Assembly: GCA_021234155.1 (NCBI GenBank)
Contig: JAJEKV010000051.1
Span: 5,841,944-5,905,943 of the forward strand
Source of the DNA: Isoetes taiwanensis
Taxonomy: Eukaryota > Streptophyta > Lycopodiopsida > Isoetales > Isoetaceae
DNA length: 64,000 bases
Reading direction: 5' to 3'
Positions 12,651 to 23,560 of this stretch are shown piece after piece. The first letter of the stretch is position 1; the number at the start of each line of letters is the position of its first letter. The position numbers were made by a program, and so were the translations under genes. The notes below the pieces were generated by a model that searched no databases, was not told the DNA's origin, and was given only the letters and a program-made list of their open reading frames with translations.

Positions 12651-13414
12651 GACTCCCAACAAAGCAAAGAGGTCGCTTTTTGGCTTCAACGATGCCCTCG
12701 CACTCCGCTCAAGGGCCTTCACCCATAGAAACAGAGAACCCAAATTCGAAAGGAAGTGGCGGAAACTCTATCCACGCCCTACAATTTAGCATGGAAAATA
12801 GCAAACAATAAACTTGCAAATACATTGAAATTAAAAAAACTAGACCACTAAATGCAAACAAGCTGCTCAAACATGCCAAAATATACCCTTTTCTATACAA
12901 TACGGGATCAAAATCATAGTCCCAACCACTGATTCCCAAATACGAAACAAAAATCGCAGAAGTTTATGGAGGTGATGATGTTAAGATATGATGCTAGGCA
13001 AAGTTAAGTGTAATGACAAAATTAGTGCTCAAGAGGCAAGAAGTTATATTATTTCCCAAGAGCTAAGCATTGAATCAAATGCTCTAAACTTACTTTTGCA
13101 AAGTGTGAAGAGTATGTGTATACTTTTTTAGCATATGCACTGAAATCCTATTTCTAAAAAAAGCTAATCTAACTGAAACTATTTTTTAAGAGAACTCCTT
13201 ATAGATTTTTGAGTAAGGATTTTTGGAATAGATGCTCAAGACCCATAAAATGATGCAAACGAAAGTCAGATGAGATTTCTTCTAAGGCCTTCGAGTTATG
13301 ATCAATATAGACCAGATCAATTTTTGGTCAATGACCCCAACACAGCGAGCTCTTTTTTGAATCTTTCAAATCACAGGGTATCTAAAGGAAATTTTTAGCC
13401 TAGGATGCTCTGAA

Positions 13415-13625
13415 TAATGTATGGATCAAGTGCATCTTGTTTTTTTACTTATAAAATGTTCATACAAAAGCTAGGATCAATTTGCACACCCACAGAGTTA
13501 ACACAACTAGTCCTTCTAAATAATGTATGGATCCAAAGTGTGCATCTTGTTTTTTTACTTACAAAATGTTCATACAAAAGCTAGGATCAATTTGCACACC
13601 CACAGAGTTAACACAAACTAGTCCT
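13415..13625. repeat. Tandem duplication of about 107 bp
   Basis: Two adjacent copies share GTATGGATC..GTGCATCTTG, the TTTTTTTACTT run, the block AAAATGTTCATACAAAAGCT and the ending AGTTAACACAA-CTAGTCCTTC. The copies differ by a few bases. The second copy joins the CCATAGGGCTGCCTCACC repeat family. Confidence 0.9.
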
Positions 13626-13945
13626 TCCGCCATAGGGCTGCCTCACCTAGGTGGTATCTCTTCCGCCGTGAAGTAGCATGATGGCTTGGGGGGCACAATT
13701 TGGATTCAAGGCTGCTTTGAGCATGCGCGAAATTTGGCGTGATCTTCTAATCAACAAACGCTTTCAGCAAACAATGAATTAATAGAGACCTTGTATGGAC
13801 AACTTATTGTAGCTCATAATAAGTAAGACTTGCTGCAAACAACAAGAACAATATGTGAAGCATGAAGGATTAAGTAGTAAGCATGTAATACAACAAAAAG
13901 ACTGCAAACCAAAAGAAGAGAGTTAAATAGCAATGCTACAGCCAT
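13626..13945 (+). repeat. Dispersed repeat 'CTGCCTCACCTAGGTGG', copy 1
   Basis: This block of about 300 bp starts near CATAGGGCTGCCTCACC and runs through the TAATAAGTAAGACTTG part. It recurs at 18655-18960 (same strand) and 45690-46025 (opposite strand), and its distal part recurs at 30955-31110 (opposite strand). No coding potential is apparent. The four copies are a good internal standard for the CAG/CTG alteration. Confidence 0.85.
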
Positions 13946-14221
13946 GCCTAATTCTTCATCACAAGCATGCTACGATGATCTACCTCTTGATAGAGAGTTT
14001 CTAGACGACTTTTATACATCTAGGGTTTCATTGATAGAGAAATTGCAACATCTCGCAACATCATAATTATGTCATGTCTTGTAGAAGGTCACGACATAGT
14101 TCTCCCCGCTTCGTGGCCTTTCTTAGGCGATATCTTAGCACGTGATTCTTATTTTTTTTCTGTTATCACTGCGCCCCACCATACCAAATTTCTATGGTGG
14201 GGCACAGAGTGATACATGGAA

Positions 14222-14825
14222 CCCTTTGACAACTTCAATCAAAAGGTAACAAAGCATGTGTTCCACAAGGATTAGCAAAATGACCGGGAAGCCCAGTTCG
14301 AGGATGCTTAAAAAGAAAAGCATACGCTAGTTCTCCACAAAATGTCCATAACGAAAGACTAAGTACCAGATGAACAAGAGTGGGACTTCATCTCTCCATC
14401 CGCTTAGACCAGCTCGCTACATGCATAAAAAACTTTCCAACATATTTGAAGGCCAAGGCTTTTTGCAAACATGAAGTAGCTCTCTGAGAGTAAGAGCGTA
14501 TGATGTTGTAGTAAAATTGGCCCCCGCCCCATTACACTTACACTGAAGCTTTTGATTAGATATAACATCCAACCTCCCAAAGAAAGGGATAAAAGGAAAC
14601 TAACACACGAGCTAATGACTTCTTTTTAACCTTGACACCATTACCTCAAACTCCCCTTCATCCGGGTAATCCGATGATCGCCCCACGAGTGTTGCCACAT
14701 GAAGAGGAATACATATCGAAGAGCATGCAACCAACGCTAAAACAATGTGGTAATTATTGATATAAAGCCCTTTGCGCAAATCTTGGAGCTTTTTCAAAAC
14801 TTTCATTCCATATCCATAAGTCCCC
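14222..14825. repeat. Partial copy of composite repeat R, internally rearranged
   Basis: The block 14222-14660 matches 25012-25460, 39985-40430 and 42445-42890 in the same orientation. From about 14690 to 14825 the sequence is the reverse complement of the matching part at about 42050-42190, so an inversion junction lies near 14680. The short minus-strand frame here (ending PDEGEFEVMVSRLK) is shared with the other R copies and belongs to the unidentified gene fragment described there. Confidence 0.75.
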
Positions 14826-15073
14826 ACATGAAGGCCCCTTCAAATGCCAAGTGTGAAGGTAGAGCGGCTCTTAGAATGTATAAGCAAATGCAGGAGAATA
14901 AAATAAGACCACACATTTCCATTTTTCTTGCTGCATTGAAAGAATGCAGTAGTTCAGGAGAAGTATACACAGATATGAGAATTCATGCTACTATTATTGA
15001 TAGTGGGAATGATACAAGCATTGTTCTAGCAAGTGCAATTGTGCACATAATACATAAGTCTAGTATCTTGTAA
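14826..15073 (+). pseudogene. PPR (pentatricopeptide repeat) protein fragment
   Basis: The frame reads GRAALRMYKQMQENKIRPH, SIFLAALKECSSSGE and MRIHATIIDSG, then an ALIHMY-like segment. This is the helical spacing of a plant PLS-class PPR tandem (end of an L motif, then S and P motifs). PPR proteins bind organellar RNA for editing, splicing or stabilisation. Only about 2.3 motifs remain, with no upstream PPR tract and no E or DYW domain. The same fragment recurs on the minus strand at 39.1-39.6 kb and 41.6-42.06 kb, so it is a mobilised pseudogene piece. The PPR call is firm. Confidence 0.8.
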
Positions 15074-15280
15074 ACAAATGTATTGGTTTTTAATCTCTTG
15101 TCTATGCATCAACTGAGTTCATCAAACTACACTATCATATTAGGAGTGCTTACTCACCTCTCTCTCTGATGAATGACCTCTGTCTTTGCCTCGTTCAACT
15201 TTTTCTTCAAATCCTTGATCACAATACTGAGAACCTTAGAGACTAGGTCGTCCGGGGGCTTTGAACCAGGGACTTCGCAA

Positions 15281-15535
15281 GAGAGGATGGAGCCAAGACG
15301 TCGAGACCAAGGGGAGGAGCCAGAGCAATCAAGCTGAACATAGTGGGAATATGCAAGCATACCCCCTCGTAGGAGACTGGTGGAACCAACCAACGAAACC
15401 GACGAGCCAAAACCACCAACTCCGAGATACACGAGTCCAAACCCGAGCAGCCAAGTGAGGATGGAGCCAACAAGGCCAAGGGGAGGATCCAGAGCAATCA
15501 AAATGAACATAGTGGGAATGTAAGCAGTAGAACAT
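15281..15535. repeat. Two-copy imperfect repeat of about 78 bp
   Basis: The block GAGGATGGAGCCAA...AACATAGTGGGAAT occurs at 15281-15360 and again at 15458-15535. Several overlapping frames on both strands through this segment are products of the repetition and not genes. Confidence 0.75.
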
Positions 15536-15618
15536 AGACTGGTAGAACCAACAAACAGTATGACCGACATTAATTATAAAATAATATTAATTAACAATAG
15601 GAATATTAATTACCCCAA

Positions 15619-15950
15619 ATGTCGCATGTAGAACAACAACAATCTGCTTCCCTAACAATGAAAGATTACACTGTGACACCCTTTGCAGCAGAGCATAGAA
15701 AACTTTTGGCAGACCTGAAGAAGGCGGGATTATTTAAGGATGAACTCTCCAAGCCTTTAATGAGTAGATGCATAGACAAGAGATTAAAAACCAATACATT
15801 TGTTTACAAGATACTAGACTTATGTATTATAAGCTCCTCAAGGCAGAATATCTGGGTATTTGTTCTCCTGAGTTTGCTTGACGATGGCCCCTTGACGATG
15901 GCTTCTTGGGCTTCTTGGCTTATGATATTTTGCCATGTCAAAAAAAAAAA
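15619..15950 (+). pseudogene. Unidentified open frame, possible gene fragment
   Basis: The frame begins MSHVEQQQSASLTMKDY and includes HRKLLADLKKAGLFKDELS, a plausible amphipathic helical segment, before it degrades into low-complexity Leu/Ser and a poly-A. The helix is similar in feel to sequence C-terminal to PPR tracts, but I do not recognise a family. It lies 550 bp downstream of a PPR fragment on the same strand, which may be coincidence. Confidence 0.3.
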
Positions 15951-15956
15951 ACCCTC

Positions 15957-16240
15957 AAACCCTCACCGTATGATACGCCCTCATCCCCGCCAAAGTTAGC
16001 CCCTCCCGTAAGTGTAAGGAAATTTTGAAAAGAAACGTAACTTTGGTCTTACGATACAAACTAATTGCCCTAAAATTTGCAATGGAAAAATTCAAGGGCG
16101 GAGCAAGGGTGGAAGTTTCCATATCCAGAAGGGCAAAATTGTAACTATGGTGCCCCATATTCTTAAGTCGCTACGACGCTTGTTTGCTCGTTTCTTTCCA
16201 GTTTAACTTAGATTCTATGTTTTTTATCTTTCCATATTTC
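15957..16240 (+). repeat. Inverted-repeat arm (partner 43600-43890)
   Basis: The block starting AACCCTCACCGTATGATACG is the reverse complement of 43600-43890. The minisatellite begins at its right end here but is absent from the partner, so the array either expanded here or was lost there. Confidence 0.85.
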
Positions 16241-16745
16241 TGTCCCCCTTAGTCTATAGGGGGACAGAAATATGTCCCCCTCCTTAGTCTATAGGGGGCA
16301 AAAAATATGTCCCCCTGCTTAGTCTACCCTCCTAAGTCCATAGGTGGGACAGAAATATGTCCCCCTCCTTAGTCTATAGGTGGACATATTGCTGTCCCCC
16401 TCCTTAGTCTATAGGGGGACAGAAATATGCCCCCCTCCTTAGTCTATAGGGGGACAGAAATATGTCCCCCTCCTTAGTCTATAGGGGACATATTGCCTCC
16501 CTCCTGTTCATAGGGGACAAATATGTCCCTCCTTAGTCTATAGGGGGGCATATTTCTGTCCCCCTGCTTAGTCCATAGGGGGGACAGAAATATGTCCCCC
16601 TCCTTAGTCTATAGGGGGGCATATTTTTGTCCCCCTCCTTAGTCTATAAAGGGACATATTTCTGTCCCCCTGCTTGGTCTATAGGAGGACATATTTCTGT
16701 CCCTCTCCTTAAACCCATAGGGGACAGAAAATACGCCCCCTCGTC
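16236..16745. repeat. Hairpin minisatellite, about 13 units of about 36 bp
   Basis: Tandem units follow the pattern TATAGGGGGACAGAAATATG, then TCCCCCTCCTTAGTC. Each unit has a perfect 8-bp stem (GGGGGACA / TGTCCCCC) around a 6-base loop, either GAAATA or its reverse TATTTC. The spacer CTCCTTAGTCTA is conserved while the loop orientation flips between units, so individual hairpins seem to invert or convert within the array. Related single or few-copy motifs occur at about 31760-31866, 36001-36150 and 36770-36900. Confidence 0.92.
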
Positions 16746-16790
16746 TACTACTATCTAGGAAAGTCTACATTATTACTTATAGTATGCAAT

Positions 16791-16900
16791 AATTATAAGA
16801 ATATGATAGTATTGAAGTATAAGAATAATTATAAGAATATGATAGTATATAAGAATTATCAAAAGGCCATTAATTTTCTTGAAGAATATGATAGTAGAGG
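16791..16900. repeat. AT-rich short tandem repeat (AGAATATGATAGTA)
   Basis: Three or four imperfect copies of AAGAATATGATAGTA lie next to the minisatellite. No coding potential. Confidence 0.75.
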
Positions 16901-17339
16901 AGATATAGTTGAAAACAAGGGATTACACGCTTGTTCTAGCGAAGGATATCAAATATCAAGTAAATAATGGTTATCGCGACTATCAACTCACTCGCCACAA
17001 AGCCGCAGCTTTATGTCGAATCGAGAAATCGCTTTTACACACCGCGGCAAAAGAACATAATGTTACCTTCTTGTACTCTTCCCTTCTTTTTCGAAGATTC
17101 GACGACGATTTTTTTTTTTTTCATCTTCCGCAAATTCCTTCCACATAGCACCAAGAACCGCAAATACTATATCATAGGTTGAATGAGGATTCTCATTCTT
17201 CACCCGAGGCAAATAAAAAGAAGCTGCTATAGAAGCAAGGCAAATAATTAGAAGCAAATAATTAGAAGTGTTATTAGAAACAAGACAAATAATTAAAAGC
17301 AAAATAATTAATAGTTAGAAGTGTTCTAGACCTTTTCTC

Positions 17340-19440
17340 TATGATCTTTACACTCATGCATTGAAAGCAAGAGGTTGGCTTCTTTTGCCATCTTCAACAA
17401 GAGAGTTGTTCTTTTTCCCTCAAGCTTCGCTCGCCTAAATCCTTTTGCAATGAAACCTCCTTTAACTTCAAGTCATGGCTTCCAACTCGCCTTCCAACTC
17501 GCTTGGTTTTAGGGTTCTTTGACTTCCCCGGCCATGGTAACCTCAAGGCCATAGTAACCTGCTCAAATGTTTTCCTTTGAAAAATAAACCGGATATGTAG
17601 TTGTCCCCTTTGGGGATATGTAGTTGTCTCATATTTACGTAATTGGCCTATAATTTGCGCAAACCAATATGTTTATAATCACTGCGGCAGCCTTTGACTG
17701 CATACATCTTCTTCATATACATATTAGATCACTAAAGGACCGAGCAATTCTAACTTTGATCCGAAGCAAATTTGAGATCTTAAAACTAGTGTGTGCAAAC
17801 GCCTCTTAAAGCAAAGAGATGCATTGGATATTGCTCTTAAGTAGGACAAACCAAGAAGACGCACTTCAAGTAGTAAGAGATGCATTGAAATTGCAAATGC
17901 AAATGGAATGGAAGGATTTTTACCGCTTAAGAACACAATGAAAAATTGTGACCAGAAGAATCCAACCGACCTCTAGTAGTCTAAATCAACTGACATACGC
18001 TTTGGGTTGGCTTACCTAGGCTCACGCCGTGGCTCGGGTCGCGGAATGCAAAACCCGCTTAGCCCCTGAAGATACAAATCAAGCAAAGAACTTAAACATG
18101 TGAGTGATGCAAAGGTAAAAAGATAATTGTGTCCGTGGTTTGCGCTATATCGACGCCACCGGCCGTGGCTATATCTAGAAACAGAGAAGAAGTGTTGCTT
18201 GCTATGCGTAGAAACGAGAGTGTTTGCTCATTGCAACTGGACGCAATCGCATCTAACACCTAACACAAACCTAAAGATTTAGGGTTTACGCCTAATTTTC
18301 AAATATCAAATGAGGGGTAAAATATGGAAATGAGTGTAATGGAATGAATAGAATATGGATTCAAAAGTGAAGAAATAGTGAAGAAATGGTATATGAGGGT
18401 TCTTGAGGATAAACAACTATGGAAACCTAGAGGTCGTGGTTAAATATTATTAGATTTATCCTAGATGTCTTAGTGTATTCATTATGTGCCTAATCGTAGA
18501 ATATAGTTCTTGTTGTTTAGGTTTTTTTTCGAAGTACTAGGGTATTTTCATCTATCTTTAGTTGAAGTTGGACCAATGATCCACTAGTGGGGGTTTCCAT
18601 TCTTGGTTTTGGATGGTCTTGCTTTCTTATGCCCGCCGTGTTCTGGGCTATTTAGTCCTTCCGGCCATAGGGCTGCCTCACCTAGGTGGTATCTCTTTCC
18701 TACCGGGTGAAGTAGCATGATGGCTTGGGGGGCACAATTTGATCTCAAGGTTGCTTTGAGCATGCGCCGAAATTTACGCGATCTTCTAATCGAACAAACG
18801 CTTTCAAAGAAAACAATGAATTAATAGAGACCTTGCATGGACAACTTATTGTAGCACATAATAAGTAAGACTTGTTGCAAACAACAAGAACAATATGTGA
18901 AGCATGAAGGATGAAGTAGTAAGCACCAATTTCAATTCCGGCATAATATGGAATATAAAACAAAGCTGCCTTTTTTGGATCCTATGTGAGGCAAGAATAC
19001 CGCTTGATTCATTGACGAAATTGGTATCGAGAGTAAACTGGTCTGTGTGAAACCATGCATCGGAAGGGACCAATTTAGAGCCATTGATTTTGGAAAGGCT
19101 TTCCGAGGCCACGGTTTTGGAAATAATCAGACATCCATGATCTGGCAAAACAGAGCTGCTCGATATTACACGGTAATTGAATTGAGGAGAAAGAGGGTAA
19201 TTGACGGAGGCGCATGCCGGAGACGCAGGGATTCTTCCTGGCTATGCGCAGCCACGTGGAGACGTTCAAGACCATCTGTTGAAGGCCTTCTAAAATGTGC
19301 GACCCTCCTAAACCATTGCAAAATTCCCAACACCGAGTTTTTACCCAACGCCCAATCTCCACCTCCCATTCTTCTCCCTCCAAATCCCGCCTACTACTGC
19401 ATTAATAAAAGGCAATTGGTGGGGAACCTTATTGATTCCA
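17340..19440 (+). repeat. Arm of large inverted repeat (partner 45240-47200)
   Basis: The arm is collinear with the reverse complement of 45240-47200. Anchor blocks are GAGGGGTAAAATATGGAAAT near 18312 (partner about 46370), the CTGCCTCACCTAGGTGG block near 18670 (partner about 46000) and the block ending ATTAATAAAAGGCAATTGGT near 19420 (partner about 45270). No recognisable gene lies inside. A further same-strand copy of 18975-19300 lies at 43888-44210. Confidence 0.85.
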
Positions 19441-19585
19441 CCTGAAAACCCTGCCAAAAGATAGCCCAAGAAGAGACAAATGCATATGGTTTTTTTAAAT
19501 TTTAAAAAGACTTCATTTTGGCCTTTAAAATTTGATTCTTGGAATTCGTGGAAGAAAGCGGGCTGTAAAGGATGGATCAAGTTTA

Positions 19586-19829
19586 TTATCCGGCCCCCCT
19601 GTGGCCCCCTTGTCACAGGCATGGTATTATCCAGCCCCCCTCCCCCGACAGCGTGGCATGAGCCAATCGACAACCCGAAAACTCGCACCGACAAAAAACA
19701 TCTCCGCAGCCTTGTCGAACCCTAAACCCCGCACCAATACCTCTTCCACTCCTCCAATATAAATGTAGAAATACACGTATAAATGGATAATACCATGCCT
19801 CGGATGATGGGGCCACAGGGGGCGGATAA
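19586..19829. mobile_element. 244-bp MITE with terminal inverted repeats of about 47 bp and TA duplication
   Basis: The left end reads TTATCCGGCCCCCCTGTGGC and runs to AGGCATGGTATTATCC. The right end is its reverse complement, allowing single-base gaps and one 8-base mismatch patch. The dinucleotide TA flanks both ends. The interior of about 150 bp is non-coding. A TA duplication fits Tc1/mariner-type mobilisation, but the termini are not the classic Stowaway CTCCCTCC, so I leave the superfamily open. Confidence 0.8.
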
Positions 19830-21099
19830 TATACTCTAGCCTAAAGGATAAACATAAGCAGCCCTTTCAAAGAGAAAATAAGTCCGACGCCACTGTTCCT
19901 CAACCAAAGGGCCAAGAAGACAAAAGCTTCATGACTTCATAGTTTAGTTTTTTCTTTTTTTTTCATTTTTATGTAACATCTCTAGGAGGTCGCAACACCG
20001 GCTATGACAACATTTGGCGACATGGCATAGCTTCAAAATGAAGACCACCGACATAGTCATAATGTGTTTATGATATATATTGACAAATTCTACATATATG
20101 GGGGCTAAACATAGCTTTCAATGACAACTTACATGTGAATAATAACTTTAAGAATACTCTTTTAAGCTATAGTCCTTTGGATTTTAGGACTAAATTAAGC
20201 TAAAGCGTGTGTAAGTTAAGGAGGTTTTCGATTCTCACAATTAAGCTCTTTATATTTCCTAGACAACAAATCTACAAAAAGATTTGCAGATAGATCTGTT
20301 TTGATCGAGACAGAGATAATTTTGTAAAGAAGTTTCAAAGAATGGTGCTGGTGTTGAATACTTATCACAGCAATAAGTTCGCTTTTGATATACTCCCATT
20401 TGACATAAGTCTGTACTTCCTCCTGTTTTAATGTTAACTTCGGTTCATCATTCATCACATCTTTGGTGGGAAACTCAGGAATTGCATTATCCTCCTGCCC
20501 ATTGTCAATGCATTCTGGGTATTGTTGCTCCCACCGATGTGTATTGCTCTACAAAAAAATCAAAAGCCAAAAAGAAAAATCAGCCCTTATTTTGTGATAG
20601 GTTGTATTGGTACAACCATATCCGTTCAAGTTCGTTTTGGGAAAAGAAACATGCATGCTCCCACCTTATGTTTTGCTGCTTCGACCTATCATCCAAAGGA
20701 CATTCTGTTTGACATCAAGCATCCGCAGAGGCTCCTGATGAAAATCCCTAACCTAAAACACAAATTGGTGAAGTTCCAATAGATTTTTATGACAAGATAT
20801 GTCATATGTCATAGATATGACATCCTTCTATATTATAAAAATGATATATGACATATGACATAGATATGTCATAACAAAACATCGCCTTGTTTCTTAGTTT
20901 ATATCTAGGGTTTCATTGATAGAGAAATTGCAACAACTGCAACATCCTGCAATGGAGGCGTAGGGACACGAAAAAGGAACCATTGAAGTTTCCTTTATCC
21001 TCCCGCTTCAAATAATGTCTAAGAGCAAGAAGTAATTAGAAAGCACGCCCCCGCCTCCCCGTTCAAGATCGCCAGAAGGTCGCAAATTCAAACAAGCAC
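19830..21099. other. Intergenic sequence with AT-rich ATGTCATA palindromes
   Basis: No firm gene is present. A minus-strand 80-residue frame at 20216-20458 ends SANLFVDLLSRKYKELN, faintly like the end of copia RNase H, but this is not secure. At 20788-20875 overlapping palindromes of ATATGTCATATGTCATA type occur, similar to those at 50.2-50.5 kb. Confidence 0.45.
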
Positions 21100-21790
21100 A
21101 TGTTTCAACCAGCCCATTGCAACTATGCTCTCATGACTCAAATTATGGATACCACATCCCCGCCACATACCAGAGGCAAAGAAGAAGCCCAAAGGTGGCA
21201 AAAAGCCATGAAAGACGAATATGACATGCTCATTAAACAAGGTATCGCGGCGCCTTGTTCCCAAAACAAGACATCAACATGTCATTGGGAATAAATGGGT
21301 CTTTAGGACCAAATATAACTCGATGGAAACATAGCCAAGCATAAGGCCGCACTTGTGGCTAAGGGATATGCCCAAGAATTTGGCATTGACTATACCGATG
21401 TCTTTGCTCCCCGTGGGCAAGAATGCCAACAATCGTGGTCAAGTATTGCATTAGCCGCTAGCAGCGTAGGATGGCCCATTTATCGCCTAGATTTTAAAAG
21501 TGCTTTCCTCAATGGTGACCTCAAGAGAAACCATTTTTATGGAGCAACACATGGCTTTATCAAACCAGGTGAGCAAACACTTGTTTGTAAACTCCGTAAG
21601 AGTTTGTATGGGTTAAGACAAGCACCACTATGGCCGCATAAGAAAATCAATGGATTTTTACCAAAATTAGGCTTCAAAAGATCTAGGCGATCCTAGTCTC
21701 TATTATAAGCAAGCTCATGACAAGATATGCATTCTTGTTCTATATGTGGATGATTCCATCATAACAGGGATGCAAATTTCTTATTTCTTT
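21100..21790 (+). pseudogene. Ty1/copia reverse transcriptase fragment (RVT_2)
   Basis: Segments in order: EEAQRWQKAMKDEYDMLIKQ (first 200 bp), then KHKAALVAKGYAQEFGIDYTD, VFAP, IALAASSVGWPIYRLDFKSA, FLNGDL, GFIKPGEQTLVCKLRKSLYG, LRQAP, and in a shifted frame near 21720-21775 ICILVLYVDDSIITG with the YVDD catalytic motif. These are the diagnostic blocks of copia reverse transcriptase, which copies element RNA into DNA. The frame breaks at least three times: at 21294, around 21535 where the usual 'EE-YM-QP' segment is garbled, and near 21690. Several breaks fall where consensus would have CTGG or CAG, so some may be base-calling artefacts. Integrase and RNase H are missing. Confidence 0.92.
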
Positions 21791-22590
21791 CGTGGTATAA
21801 GAATGGAAAACTAGAAGGGCCCGACACCCCCTTGTCAAAGAACAATAAGTATGTCTTATCGATGGAAGTTGTGTCTATCTTGTATCGGAGTTTTCAAGTG
21901 AAACCAAGACCAAGCAATGAGAAGAGGGTAAAAATAGAGCAACCAGACATCACATTTGGCGACATGTTGCCATAACTATGTTTATATCGAATTTACATAG
22001 TTCACTAATTGGTCACTATGTAACAAAAGTATGCTATTCTTTTGCCGAAATTGCACAAATTACAATGTTCCGCCTTGTTTTTGCCCACTTCATTGCTTTG
22101 GTAATCGATTTGCAATGATTTGACTATTGGCTTATCAAACCTAATCGACAAAAGATTAAAAAGAAATAGGCGTAAAATTTATAACCACATTTTTGCTTCC
22201 CAAGAAAAGTCGGGCTTGGTTTTCAAATTTCTACCATAATGCACGCACAAGAAGTCCATGGGTTTTAATAGCCTTGCAAAACATCTTGTTATACTTTTTA
22301 TCTTCTAAGAAAGTGGCTTCAAAGACTTAGATCTTCTTAAATATATGTGGATTCCACAAAGACCATCCGCAATTCTAGGCAAGATTAGAGGTTTCAACCT
22401 CCCTCAACGGTCCTGGGAAAAAATGCTTCAATTCAAAGCTCAGAGCTTCGATACCATGATAGAAAATGGTGAGCACAATTAAGGTCTTTTGTCATAAATG
22501 GCCGCATGTAATCCACTAACTTGTCATTAAATCATTGACAAAATGCTACATTAACTTCTACCATATTTGTACATGTAAACATGCAGACAT
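21791..22590. other. No gene seen between copia RT and PPR fragment
   Basis: Short frames only. The first part may be decayed copia sequence after the YVDD motif. No RNase H or LTR motif was recognised. Confidence 0.4.
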
Positions 22591-22950
22591 AATGAGATTC
22601 CATACTCTAACACAGCAGGTTCTTGAGGGTGGCTTTGAAGCTGACATTGTTATGGGAAGTGCCCTTGTTGACATGTATGACAAATGTGGGCAAGTAAAAG
22701 AGGCTGGCAAAGTGCTACTTGTGGAAGTCTGGTTGATGCAAACCAAGCATTTGAGATGCTTACAAATCCAGATCAGTATACATGGAATGCAATTATCATT
22801 GCACATGCCAAGCTTGGAAAATCAGCAGCAGTCCTAGGATTATTTGATAGTATGCTACAGGAAGGTAAAACTCCAGATAAATTTACGTTTATGAGCATCA
22901 TAAAATCATGCAGCAGCACACTTTCCATAGAACGGGGAAGAAACACTCAG
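22590..22950 (+). pseudogene. PPR protein fragment with frameshift
   Basis: The first part reads GGFEADIVMGSALVDMYDKC followed by GQVKEAGKV. After a shift near 22710 the frame continues CGSLVDANQAFEML, then PDQYTWNAIIIAHAKLGKSA, LGLFDSMLQEGKTPDKFTF and MSIIKSCSS. This is the P-L-S cadence (G-AL+DMY-KCG, YTWN-II-A-A--G, G--PD--TF) of land-plant PLS-type PPR proteins, which act in chloroplasts and mitochondria as RNA-binding factors. About four motifs remain. One shift and the absence of the rest of the protein mark it as a pseudogene fragment. It differs from the PPR piece at 14.8 kb. Confidence 0.9.
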
Positions 22951-22984
22951 GAGCATATAATTGAGATTGGATGTTATTCTCGAC

Positions 22985-23100
22985 ATTGTCAGAGGGAGTA
23001 CACTTACCGCAGAGCCGATTTACCATTGTGTCAAACGTGGCACACGCAAACGCCTCAGAATTGGTTGCCCACAACTTTTATGTGGGCAACTATTTAACTA
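22985..23100 (-). pseudogene. RING-like last-exon fragment (paralogue of 33.6 kb)
   Basis: On the minus strand the sequence has an acceptor-like tract ending TTTGTTTGTTCTGTAG, then codes CPHKSCGQPILRRLRVPRL. A donor-like GTAAGT follows. It is clearly homologous to the plus-strand exon at 33600-33690, including the upstream intron sequence. The first half of the RING is absent here; the adjoining sequence is instead the purine-rich tract. It is a fragment of the same unidentified gene family. Confidence 0.6.
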
Positions 23101-23237
23101 CAGAACAAACAAAGAACAAATATTAGTACTAAAATAAACAACAATAGAAACTAAAAAAACTTAAAGTCGTATTTAATTAAAGTGGGACAAATCTCGAATT
23201 TTGGGAATTTCTCGAATTTTTACATTGAATCGTTGTT

Positions 23238-23560
23238 AGATCGTGGGGAGGGGAGGGGAAGGGAAGGGAAGAAGTTGGGGGAGAAGTTGAGAGAAGTAAT
23301 GGAAGGGGATAAGTTAGAAGAAGGGGAGGGAGGAAGTTCAACAGGGAGTGAGAAGAGGGGGCAAGGGGAGGTGAGAGGAGGGTGCAAGGAGGGTGAGTTC
23401 GAGGGGGAGGGGGGAGGTGAGAGGAGGGGCAAGGGAGGTGAGTTCGAAAGGGGGTGAGAAGAGGGGGCAAGGAAGGTGAGTCTTAGGGGGGTGAGAAGAG
23501 GGGCAAGGGAAGAGTTGGAGGAAGAGATGAAGGGGAAGGGAGAGGGAAAACCAAAATAAT
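23238..23560 (+). repeat. Long G/A-rich (homopurine) tract
   Basis: For about 320 bp the plus strand is almost purely G and A with irregular repeats of GGTGAGAAGAGGGGGCAAGG. Multiple runs of four to six G give quadruplex potential, and the tract has strong purine asymmetry. The Pro/Ser-rich frames on the minus strand and Gly/Glu-rich frames on the plus strand are consequences of composition. Confidence 0.9.

Noticed and set aside
18846-19148. Frames inside the 17.3-19.4 kb arm
   Set aside because: The same sequence in the inverted partner is not open consistently, so coding selection is not supported.
20216-20458. Minus-strand frame as copia RNase H end
   Set aside because: Only a faint resemblance (SANLFVDLLSRK); the diagnostic HI---HF--E and AD-FTK motifs are not clear.
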